Shown: positions 10,895 through 19,714 of the stretch, in pieces
Layout of the letters: each line of letters begins with the position of its first letter
Numbering within the stretch: the first letter of the stretch is position 1
Origin: Lunularia cruciata
Taxonomy: Eukaryota > Streptophyta > Marchantiopsida > Lunulariales > Lunulariaceae
NCBI GenBank assembly: GCA_948567375.1
Contig: OX419755.1
Location: 40,491,001-40,555,000, forward strand
Direction: 5' to 3'
Length of the DNA: 64,000 nt
Notes under the pieces: generated by a model
What the model saw: only the letters and a program-made list of their open reading frames with translations
The model's database searches: none
Told to the model about the DNA's origin: nothing
Translations under genes and position numbers: made by a program

Positions 10895-12060
10895 TCATTC
10901 TAGTATATAGTCAACATGGTGAGCAAAGCGTTGTTGAATCATCCTTGATCTACTTTCTTCTCTACCAAGCTCTATTCTAAAAGAGATTTTGGAATCTATT
11001 TGGTTTTCCTCAATAAATCCACCATCATCTTGTCACCAAATGTTGGCACTATTGATTAAAAAATTATGTAAAATAATACAAACAGAAACCCACTTCAAGA
11101 AATAAGCATTTCTTATATTGTCTTTAAGTTGCACTCTAAGCTCACAAAGAGAATGTCATCTGTAGCTTTTAATACTCCTATACAATGCCAATTTATCACC
11201 CTTGCCTTTGCCAAATATTTGTTGAACTCTTGCTTTCCTTCTATTCAAGCTTGCTTGAAAGCGGGGACTAGGTGATGCATGGGTATATAACCAGAATCCC
11301 CTAAAAGGTACTCTTTGGCCTCAAAACTGCAACACCTCTCTCTTTGGTTCAAATCATTCCATTGTGATGATATTTTCAAACAAGTCATGTAGTGACATGA
11401 CTTGAGCATTCCTGCAAATCAAATCAACCTTTATAAAATCATGCAAATGTACAAAGACTAGCACCAAAATTATAACAAAACATAATATACAATATGTACC
11501 TCTTGTAAAATGTATAATTCTCCTTTTATCATCATAAACCAACTAGCCATTTATGGAATATGAACCCTTTCTGTTGAAAAAGATTTCTCCATTCATGATG
11601 GATCAAGTAGCAAGGCTTAATTTCTCCATTCATGGTGGATCAAGTAGTAAGGTTTGATTTCTCCATTCACGGTGGATCAAGTAGAGGAAACAATGTTCCA
11701 TCTACCAAACCAATACAACCATGCAAACCTTTTTGTGCAACATTAATTGATATCCTCCTCCTCTCCTTATGCTCAAGCCATGCAACTTGACTCCTCATCA
11801 AATCTAATATGGAAGTCATAGCTCTATCGGTCAAGGCAATTGTTGACCTTGCACTATTGCCCCAAATGTTTAACCCCCTCACAACACAAGCTACATTTTT
11901 GTGATGCCCAAATCTATGGAGAGCTAGAGCTACTTGGATCCACATCGGTGTTTGCTCTTGTTGATAGTATTTTTCAAAAACATTATGCACTTTTTATCAA
12001 ATCTACTTAAGTTGAAAAGGAATGAAAATCCATTCTAGTAAGCTCACAAAAAGTCATCTG
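10895..12060 (-). pseudogene. PIF/Harbinger (DDE_4-like) transposase, broken
   Basis: The clearest part is the open stretch 11667-11990 (107 codons). It has the family features QTPMWIQVALALHRFGHH, then a helix region, then GLVDGTLFPLL carrying the first catalytic Asp. Downstream, in other frames, are YDDKRRI (about 11520), a strand/loop block MSLHDLFEN (11370-11400), LGDSGYIP (about 11290), the Arg-rich FNRRKARVQQIFG-type block (about 11215-11245) and ILHNFL (about 11060). In the block that normally holds the catalytic Glu (VERxFG type) this copy has Gln. A probable 88-nt intron lies at 11412-11499. The frame is interrupted several times, including at 11652-11669 where a GATGGATCAAGTAG-like sequence is repeated. 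E1 is inserted just upstream of its 5' end. Confidence 0.7.
11412..11499 (-). other. Putative GT-AG intron in the Harbinger transposase
   Basis: On the minus strand the coding text ...IIHFTR is followed by gtacatattg and resumes with NAQVMSLHDLFEN after gatttgcag. The AT-rich 88-nt insert splits two blocks that are close together in related transposases. This is inference from motif spacing only. Confidence 0.45.
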
Positions 12061-12205
12061 GATTTCTAAAATACTTTATCTTAAATTCTTGACTACAAGG
12101 ATAAGAAATTTGAGGTTCTAAGTATCTATGCATATGGGCAAACTCTCACCCACTAATCAATAATTCATGCATATCTTAATTTACTTCTCCATATTCATCT
12201 TCATC

Positions 12206-12946
12206 TGTAATACTCCGAGGACAAGAGAAGAGAGAAAACACAGATTGCACACTCAAACATTCGATGCCCCAAGGGAGCACCTTCTCTTTATTATATAGAC
12301 AAAGAGGATCTCCTCCAAGGAAGCTCCACCATAGGATTAGGGACACAGATAGGTGACATGTCAGCAAGCTCCACCCTTGGATTATTTACTTGGATGGGTG
12401 ACCTGTCTGGTCTAGGTCCTATCTGGTTGGTCAAACAAGCTTTGACCGGAGGGAATCTTTTAGGGAATCTTCCTGTAGGAATCTCAGAATCACATGAGTA
12501 AGGTACGGTTGGAAAGCTCTCGACGAGACAAACCAAGGTGTAGGGAAGGCCAGCCTTTCCTCTGTTTGGGGGGGGGGATCTGCACATTTTTGAGGCCTAA
12601 TTCATCCGTTTAGGCCTCCGAACTTGCCTTCAAAGATTTCAAGCATATTTCGGTTCCTACTCTATTAGTAGAAGTCCCCTTTTGGTGATACCTCTTTCTG
12701 ATCTGTTTAGTCTATCATGTGTAACATCCTTCCAGATGTTACCAAACCAATTCTCACCTTTAAATCATGTGTCTAGCTATTGGTTCTAAGGTTCTCAAGT
12801 CTATTTCGGTTTCTGCCCTATTAGTAGAAGTACTCTTTTGGTGATACTTCTATCTGATCTATTTTGACCATCATGTATAACATCATTCTAGATGATACCA
12901 AACCGAATTTCACATCTAGATCATATGGCTAACCCTTGGTATTACA
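12206..12946 (-). repeat. 3' LTR of E1 (family A, 741 bp)
   Basis: In element orientation it runs TGTAATACC...GTATTACA, with short terminal inverted repeats. The U3 part (12646-12946) is a diverged two-unit tandem duplication. It ends with the same CTCTTCTCTTGTCCTC stretch as the other A copies. Confidence 0.95.
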
Positions 12947-12961
12947 GACCTCCCTCCTTTT
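12947..12961 (-). promoter_or_regulatory. Polypurine tract of E1
   Basis: On the minus strand the sequence AAAAGGAGGGAGGTC directly abuts the 3' LTR start. This is the expected plus-strand priming site for reverse transcription. E2 has the same tract at 34606-34620. Confidence 0.85.
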
Positions 12962-13166
12962 AAGACGCAACGTCCTCGTTGTGCAATTGTTGCTCAAATA
13001 CTTGCACCAACACCGGTGCATGTGCCAAATTGGCAGCGGGTTCCCAGGTTGCTTCATAGAAGGGGTAACCTTTCCATTGTACTAGATATTCCACTTGCGG
13101 ATGGCAAGTACCACACATGCGCTTTTGGAGAATCCGCTCCACTTCATATTCCTCTGGTGCCATCAA
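12960..13166 (-). pseudogene. Chromodomain at the end of E1 pol
   Basis: This 68-codon frame has the chromodomain pattern EEYEVERIL, then QVEYLVQWKGY and ATWEPAANL, with aromatic residues at the expected histone-tail cage positions. It is out of frame with the integrase, which ends at 13144. Comparison with E2 shows one extra C near 13157 in E1 as the cause. In chromoviruses this domain is thought to steer integration toward marked chromatin. Its presence places E1 and E2 in the chromovirus branch. Confidence 0.9.
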
Positions 13167-15033
13167 TGACTATTGGACAAGGTCGAATGTCCTGTGTGGA
13201 AGTACCTTGGCCTGATCGGGGAGCATATCTGTGTAATAGGGAGACATGGAACACTGGATGGATCTTCATGTGTGGTGGTAGCTCAAGGTGATAGGCCATA
13301 GCGCCGATGCGACGAAGAATCAAGAAAGGCCCAATAAAACGAGGTTTGAGCTTACAAGGTCCAACTAATGTGAGGTTGGTTGTCGATAGCCACACTTGAT
13401 CCCCAACATTGACTACATCAACCTTGGTAGTCATTGGACGGATCTTCATCAAGCTAGAAGGTGTGAAGGGATGCTCACCATACATGAGGAAGAACAGAGT
13501 GACCTGGGTGGAGGCATTCACTGAATTGTTGTAAGCGAATTCAACCAACGGTAGTAGGGTGTCCCACCTCTCTTGCTCTTCTAAGGTGAAGCCGCGTAAC
13601 ATGTCTTCAATTGTGCGATTAGCCCGCTCTGTTTGGCCATCTGTTTGTGGGTGGTAAGCTGTAGACATGGCCAACTTGGTTTTGAAGAAACCAAAGAGTG
13701 TTCTCCAAAACAAACTGGTGAATTGGGTGCCTCTATCGGTGATGAGTACTCTAGACAAGCCATGGTGAGCAAAGACTACATCTAAGTATAGTTGAGCTAG
13801 TTGTGGAGTGGTCACCTCCTTGGTAGTAGGGCGTACATGAATCATTTTGCTGAGCCGGTCCACAAAGACCACAATGGAGTCAAACGCTGAGGTGGTCTTG
13901 GGTAATTCACAGACGAGATCCATACTCACTTGTTCCCAACGTTGGGTAGGAGTGGGAAGAGGTTGAAGGAGTCCTGCAAGAGCTTGATTAGAAGCTTTGT
14001 TCTCTTGACAAAGTAGGCAGCTATGCACATAGTCCATCACGTCGTTGCTCATCTTGGGCCAATAGTAATGGCGCTTGACTGCCTCCAAGGTCTTGTCCAC
14101 TCCGACATGAGCTACAATGGCCGAATCATGACATTCCGCTAGAATGGTGGTGCGTAATTCTGGGACATTTGGGATCCACAATCGGCCCTCCCGAAAGGTG
14201 AGTCCTTGGGTGCTGGTGACACCTTTGGACGATTGTGCTTCTACAATCTGTGGATCAGTTTTTGTAGCAGCTAGAATCTCTTGCCAGAATTCAAGGTTAA
14301 TCTTAACCTCTGTCGCCAAGTTGTTGGCCATTGGCATGCGGGTGAATGCATCTGCAAGTTGCTTCTTACCTTCCACGTAGGTGATTGTCATGTTGAAGCG
14401 TTGTTGCCACTCTGCCCACCGGATTTGGAGACGAGATAGATCCTTCTGTGTCTCGAGGTAGACTAGAGGTTTGTGGTCTATCTCTACTACAAATGCCTTC
14501 TCGCCCAGGTAGTGCTTCCAATGCTTGGTTGCTAGAACGATGGTCAGCTCTTCTTGTTCTGTGGTGTGGTAGTTGCACTCTACCGATAACAACTTTTGAG
14601 AGAAATATGCAATTAGATGCCATCCGTCATGCCACTCTTGTTGTAGGACTGCTCTTATTGCTACGCTTGATGCATCCATAGCCAACTTGATTGGACGTTT
14701 TGGGTCATACCACTTCAAGATTGGTGCATGTAGCAAGGCGGCCTTCAATTCTTGAAAGGCCAACTCTTGTGCAGTTCCCCATGTCCACTTCTTCCCCTTG
14801 CCAAGTAGTGCCGTTAAAGGCTGTGCAACCTTGGAGAAGTCCTTGACAAATCTACGATAGAATCCCGTCAACCCCAAGAAGCTCTTAAGTTGAGTCTGAT
14901 CTTCTAAGGCACTCCATTTTTGAATGACCTCTATTTTATCTATCAATACTTGAATGCCCTCTGCACTTACTCTATGCCCTAAGTAGTCTACTTCAGACTT
15001 GCCAAACTCACACTTTGAGATTTTGGTGTACAA
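13144..15033 (-). pseudogene. E1 pol: RT connection, RNase H, integrase
   Basis: A 629-codon open frame continuing the RT frame after an amber stop. It begins with the RT thumb/connection (CEFGKSEVDYLGH, then FLGLTGFYRRF). RNase H follows with LAMDASS, the TEQEEL Glu, VEIDHK and LADAFTR. The integrase has a zinc finger (CHDSAIVAHVG ... CLLCQ) and a core with all three catalytic acids: SMDLVCEL, ITDRGTQF and GQTERANR. Compared with E2, a segment of about 120 bp between the core and VGDQVWLS is missing, in frame (near 13408-13424). This is the best preserved integrase in the window. The start used here is only the first codon after the stop. Confidence 0.93.
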
Positions 15034-15039
15034 CTGATT

Positions 15040-15690
15040 CTATCTTAGAATCTGGAGGACCTCTCGTAGATGTTGTTTGTGTTCTGTCATCGTGCTACTA
15101 TATACTAAGATATCATCCAAGAAGACGATAACAGACTTATCCAAGTATGGACAAAATATGTCATTCATTAGGCTCATGAAAGTGGCAGGCGCATTGGTGA
15201 GGCCAAAAGGCATCACAAGATACTCAAAGTGGCCATACCTGGTTCGAAAGGCAGTTTTGTACACATCCTCCTCTACAATTCGGATTTGATTGTAACCGCT
15301 CCGCAAGTCCAGTTTGGTGAAGTATTTTGCTCCATAGAGTTGATCAAACAAGTCATCCATGCGAGGTAAGGGGTATTTGTTCTTCACTGTTTGATGATTG
15401 AGACCCCAATAGTCAATGCACATGCGCATTGTACCATCTTTCTTCTTCACAAACAAGACAAGGGCCCCATATGGTGATACGCTAGGTTGGATGAACCCTT
15501 TCTGTAGCATCCCCTCAATTTGAGTCTTACACTCCTCCAACTCATGAGGTGATAGGCAATATGGGGCCTTACAAGGAGGTGTCTTCCCCGGGAGTCTCTC
15601 TATTTTGTGATCTACTCGCCTTTTAGGTGGTAATCCTGAGGGTAGATCATCGGGAAAGACATCTTGAAACTCATCCACCACATCCTTCAA
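15040..15690 (-). pseudogene. E1 pol: reverse transcriptase palm, amber-terminated
   Basis: A 216-codon frame with the RT fingers and palm. Visible motifs are PYRLSP-like [31 protein letters not shown] (first catalytic Asp), [20 protein letters not shown] and [10 protein letters not shown] (the catalytic Asp pair). All three polymerase acids are intact. The frame is closed by TAG at 15040-15042, and the same frame continues directly at 15033. The identical stop occurs in E2. Upstream it is separated from the protease by a TGA at 15733-15735, where E2 has an Arg codon. Confidence 0.93.
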
Positions 15691-15732
15691 TTTCTCAGGA
15701 ATTTGTCCAGCGAGTTGTGCACTCTGGACTTC

Positions 15733-16200
15733 TCATATTAGACCCATAAAACATCTATCGGTCTTACAGACAGTTGTCGTCCCTACGACATATAGAGGCA
15801 GTTTCCGCCTGTGTGATTTTTCTTTAACCCCAATGATTGACCATTGGTGGGTTCTCACTACTTTCTTCCTCCAATCTACCATTGGGTTGTACTGCTCCAT
15901 CCATGGCATGCCTAAAATTGCATCATAACGGGCTAACTGTATCACTCGCCACTCAATTGCTTCCTGATATTCTCCTACAAAGAGGGTTACCCGTCTAGGT
16001 AATGATTCAATCCTCTCTATTTGCCCATTTGGTAACTCTACTTCTTCACTTCCATCTCTCTCTAGATCCATTCCCCAAGCTTATTGCAACAGAGCAAGAC
16101 AAGAAATTCTATGTTGCTCCCGGATCTATTAATACTCGTACTTGATTACCTTCTAGGATTCCATTCACAACAATCAATTGTGAAGTTGCCTTTCGGGATC
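15733..16200 (-). pseudogene. E1 aspartic protease, frameshifted
   Basis: The active-site region near 16118-16126 reads VLIDPGAT rather than the usual D-S/T-G. A TAG follows soon after, and one extra base near 16080 shifts the frame relative to E2. The C-terminal half (15733-16071, 112 codons) has the flap and the [10 protein letters not shown] block typical of Ty3 proteases. In a working element it would cut the Gag-Pol precursor. Upstream the pro frame is shifted by one base relative to gag and overlaps the gag stop. Confidence 0.8.
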
Positions 16201-16272
16201 TTTGCGCATTATTCTTCTTCCTTCCCTCGCTTCTCTGCTTCCTTATTGAGCCAGAAAGGCCGCAAGGTACAT

Positions 16273-17361
16273 TTACTGGTGATCTTCATTTTCCAAAGTG
16301 GTTTCCACCTCCTCCTCTTCAATGTGCCTCTCCATGTTGTTGAAAGATCGCCTGTACGAAGGCCGAGGGCCTCTAGGGAAACGAGTGCGACAATTGGTAG
16401 ATATGTGCCCAATACGGCCACAATTGTAACAACGGTGTTGTTCTCCTTGAGTCCCTTCTCCTCGTGGGACTCCATCTCTTTGTTCTTCTACCCATCCCCG
16501 CTCTCCTTGAAGTGGCCGTGCTCCTTGATCCCGGAATTGAAGGTTGCCCAATTCCATCGGTATTGGTCCACCCATGTGTGGCATTTTTGCCCAATAATGT
16601 TGAGATGGAACTACTCCTTCACCTCCACCTAATGCTCCCGCTATTCTTTGCACACAAGCAATAGCTTCAAATACCGTGCAAGGGTTTTGCACCATGACTT
16701 CTTGGCAAATCCGCTCTTTCAACCCTCGTTTGAAATTGTCGAGAGCCTCTACTGGACTCATGTCGGTGATTGCGACTTGTAGATCCAGAAATGCCTCCAC
16801 ATACTCTTGAACACTATTCTTTTGTCTCAATCCCCATAGTCGGGTTCGAGCCATCTGCACAAAATCCACCGATTGGAAATTCTTGAGCAGTCCTTCTTGC
16901 ATTGCTATCCATGTGACCTCCCTTCTCTCTGCCGGCATGGATCGTTCCCAAGCATCATACCATGTGAGGGCTTTATCGGTCAAGTACCCACATGCAAACA
17001 CTCTTGCAGCATGCTCTGTGATCTCTATTGAGAACAATCGAAAATATCGATTCATTCTCGAGATCCAATTCTCCACTACTCCCATCGTACGTTGCCCCTT
17101 GTAAGGCTCGATGTTGCAGGTCTTCTTCATCCGGAGTAGCAATGTGGCTTCATCGTTGATAGGGTTCGTAGGCACGGGTGCCTCTCCAAGTACTTCAATT
17201 GCATGTATTGGGTTTTGAGACGGCTCTTCTTCTTGCATGGCTTGATCGTTCCTGAGGATCTGCACTTGACTTTGCAATGTCTCCATGGTCATCTTAATCT
17301 CTTGAAATTCATTCAACATCCCTTGCATTCCTTGCACCAGCTCTTGCAACTACAGATCCAT
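16273..17361 (-). pseudogene. E1 gag with CCHC knuckle, early stop
   Basis: The ATG at 17359-17361 is followed three codons later by a TAG (17350-17352). E2 has a Gln codon there, and the change looks like C-to-T decay. The rest is open for 358 codons to TAA 16273-16275. It starts with an LQELVQGMQ helix, then the gag core (WISRMNRYFRLF, ALTWYDAWE, RLWGLRQKNSVQEYV), and ends with a nucleic-acid knuckle CYNCGRIGHISTNC and an acidic tail. This is the capsid/nucleocapsid precursor of the particle. E2 shares the TAA at the end, so gag and pro are separate frames in this family. Confidence 0.9.
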
Positions 17362-17394
17362 GGTTCCTGCAACACCCAATTGCTAACATCTACT

Positions 17395-17598
17395 TCAATA
17401 TAGAGTCAATATAATCACTTTGGAAGGCGCATGAACTATCGGAACTACCATTGGGACCTCAAAAGCTATCACTCGTTGATCATACTCCTCACCAAAATTC
17501 CTAACCACAAAATCTCTAAACATCAATTTCGGCCTCACTACATAATGGATTTCTACTTGAGTGTTGAAAGGGAGAGGATTTGGGACATTCATATCCAT
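17395..17598 (-). CDS. E1 leader ORF b (67 aa), unknown
   Basis: A small ORF between the primer site and gag, starting at an ATG and ending 33 bp before the gag ATG. The product has a conserved core: PNPLPFN near the start, a FRDFV helix, FGEEYDQRV, then a hydrophobic strand (MVVPIV). It is co-linear and partly alike in sequence to leader ORF a just upstream, which suggests a tandem duplication of one ~50-residue domain. E2 has the same pair (39202-39405 and 39410-39640), and chromoviruses E3, E5 and E6 have a single related copy. I do not recognise the domain. It is not a retroviral matrix protein that I can name. Confidence 0.55.
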   Translation of the reverse strand: MDMNVPNPLPFNTQVEIHYVVRPKLMFRDFVVRNFGEEYDQRVIAFEVPMVVPIVHAPSKVIILTLY

Positions 17599-17602
17599 AT
17601 TA

Positions 17603-17824
17603 TCATAATAGAATGTAGATCATCAAATCCCACTCTCTGTCATATATCACCACAGGTAGAATCATCGGGTTTGGTGAGTTCATCACTCTGTCCATGAATT
17701 CTGCACCAAAGTGATAAACTAGCGATACTCTCATCTGCTCACGCAGGATGTACATAACCTTGATGTGGAATGGGTTTGAGAATGGAAAGTTAGGTGCGGG
17801 AAATTGTCCCCCCGGTGCATCCAT
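17603..17824 (-). CDS. E1 leader ORF a (73 aa), unknown
   Basis: The first ORF after the primer site; its ATG is about 128 bp from the PBS. The product starts with a Pro/Phe-rich stretch. It then has FHIKVMYI, an LREQMRVSL helix, HFGAEFMDRVM, the strand PMILPVV and an aromatic end (REWDLMIYILL). The best match in the window is the E3 leader ORF (41007-41222). It stops at TGA 17603-17605. ORF b starts 5 bases later in another frame, so expression of b would need reinitiation or frameshifting. The same arrangement in E2 shows it predates both insertions. Function unknown. Confidence 0.55.
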   Translation of the reverse strand: MDAPGGQFPAPNFPFSNPFHIKVMYILREQMRVSLVYHFGAEFMDRVMNSPNPMILPVVIYDREWDLMIYILL

Positions 17825-17951
17825 CCCATTTGCTCTCTAAAGTCCTTCCTAAGTCTAGCGATTACTCTATGTTCTCCACCTCAAATTACTCAGTTTCAGC
17901 AGTTCGTGCTATCCAAAGAGGGGTGATCCACTCTCTTGGACTAGAACACTC

Positions 17952-17963
17952 GCTCTGATACCA
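17952..17963 (-). promoter_or_regulatory. E1 primer-binding site, initiator tRNA-Met
   Basis: On the minus strand TGGTATCAGAGC lies one base inside the 5' LTR. It is the standard complement of the plant initiator tRNA-Met 3' end. Confidence 0.95.
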
Positions 17964-17964
17964 T

Positions 17965-18705
17965 TGTAATACTCCGAGGACAAGAGAAGAGAGAAAACAC
18001 AGATTGCACACTCAAACATTCGATGCCCCAAGGGAGCACCTTCTCTTTATTATATAGACAAAGAGGATCTCCTCCAAGGAAGCTCCACCATAGGATTAGG
18101 GACACAGATAGGTGACATGTCAGCAAGCTCCACCCTTGGATTACTTACTTGGATGGGTGACCTGTCTGGTCTAGGTCCTATCTGGTTGGTCAAACAAGCT
18201 TTGACCGGAGGGAATCTTTTAGGGAATCTTCCTGTAGGAATCTCAGAATCACATGAGTAAGGTACGGTTGGAAAGCTCTCGACAAGACAAACCAGGGTGA
18301 AGGGTAGGCCAGCCTTTCCTCCATTGGGAGGGGGGGATTCTGCACATTTTCGAGGCCTAATTCATCCGTTTAGGCCTCCGAAATTGCCTTCAAAGATTTC
18401 GGGCATATTTTGGTTCCTAATCTATTAGTAGAAGTCCCCTTTTGGTGATACCTCTTTCTGATCTGTTTAGTCCATCATGTGTAACATCCTTCCAGATGTT
18501 ACCAAACCAATTCTCACCTTTAAATCATATGTCTAGCTGTTGGTTCTAAGGTTCTCAAGTCTATTTTGGTTTCTGACCTATTAGTAGAAGTACTCTTTTG
18601 GTGATACTTCTATCTGATCTATTTTGACCATCATGTATAACATCATTCTAGATGTTACCAAACCGAATTTCACATCTAGATCATATGGCTAACCCTTGGT
18701 ATTAC
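17965..18705 (-). repeat. 5' LTR of E1 (family A, 741 bp)
   Basis: It is the same length as the 3' LTR and about 97% identical by eye. The differences concentrate in the G-run near 18327-18340. The element promoter lies here, with a TATA core TATATAA at 18050-18056 on the minus strand, followed by an AATAAAG-like hexamer. Confidence 0.95.
18050..18056 (-). promoter_or_regulatory. TATA box of LTR A
   Basis: On the minus strand CTATATAATAAAG, about 85 bp before the LTR end. It is conserved in all A-family LTRs of the window. Confidence 0.6.
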
Positions 18706-19714
18706 ATCAACTCCTAATCTTTATGCTAAGATCTCCAAATCTAATTGTATAATCCATTGTATACATTTCCTAATTTTTCTAGTTAGTTCGCCATGAGTGC
18801 TCCATCCTGGCATATTATACTTGACTTAGTTCTCCTTGCTTGAATTCTCCTTGCTCTCCTTGCTTGATTCTCCTTGCTCGATTCTTGAATTACCAAAAAT
18901 AACACTTGGTCTACATGCTCTACTCTTCTCACTTCAATAATTTGTTCTTCATGAAATTAACAAGCTTGCAAGGTGAAAATTTCATTTTGTAACATGTACT
19001 AGTTCAAGAGGAATTTTTAAATAATAAAATTGAGTATTTTAGATACACTTCAAACTAAATTCACTCTCCCTTCACACGTTCACACAACCCACCCTAATCT
19101 TCCTACTCTACAATCATTTTTCTCATCTTGCCCGCTTGTCCTCCCATGCAATCTGTTCTTTTCCTCCTCATGCAATTGCATTCTCATCCATCACCTATCT
19201 TCATTGCTCCCTTCAGTCGCCACCCCGTTGTCTTGTCATTGCACATTTATCCTAACCTAAACTGAACACTTTTTAACCTAATAGGTAATTAATGTGTTAT
19301 GGTGTGATAACAAAAAACTCCATATCCCTTATTTCCTACAAACCACCTCATATGGAGTTTGCTAATAATAAGGAACTTGACCGGAACTCCGTAGCAATAC
19401 CCTTTCTTCCTCAAACCCGCATCCCATACCACTTTAGTCAATGCTTCATAATAATCTATATGAAAATATACAAAACTTCATAAAATTATTTTTGTTGGGT
19501 AATTTGCAAAATATTGCACTCCGACCTATGGCCTGGCAGATTTTGATCACCTATAGGCAAAGAGTGCATGACTATGTCCTTTCACGTGCCTTGTCATGTG
19601 CACAAAGCACATAGTTAGTTGCAAGCAAGGTATGCTTTCTTGAAAAGCATTTGAAATTATTTATCTATTTCCTTGCCATCATAGTTATTAATGTATTTTT
19701 GCAAATTTTTAGAC
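18706..19714. other. Unassigned AT-rich DNA
   Basis: The first bases are the right flank of the E1 insertion, so they may belong to the 5' flank of the Harbinger transposase. The stretch 18830-18890 repeats TCTCCTTGCT words. A 76-codon frame at 19030-19260 is Cys/Ser-rich and not recognisable. Confidence 0.3.

Larger units (their letters stand above)
12206..18705 (-). mobile_element. E1: near-complete Ty3/gypsy chromovirus (LTR family A)
   Basis: A 6.5-kb element on the minus strand with two 741-bp LTRs, a tRNA-Met primer site, two leader ORFs, gag, protease, RT, RNase H, integrase and chromodomain in order. The LTRs differ by roughly two dozen sites by eye (about 3%). The flanking 5-mers are TCATC (12201-12205) and TCAAC (18706-18710), a target duplication with one mismatch. 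Every coding region carries at least one lesion. It is inserted just upstream of the Harbinger transposase remnant. Confidence 0.95.

Noticed and set aside
12550-12580. G-run near 12566 as a telomeric or G-quadruplex element
   Set aside because: It varies in length between the LTRs of the same element and is most likely replication slippage.
14144-14681. Plus-strand open frames within E1 pol
   Set aside because: Complement of the RNase H/integrase region; E2 shows the same shadows (35903-36166).
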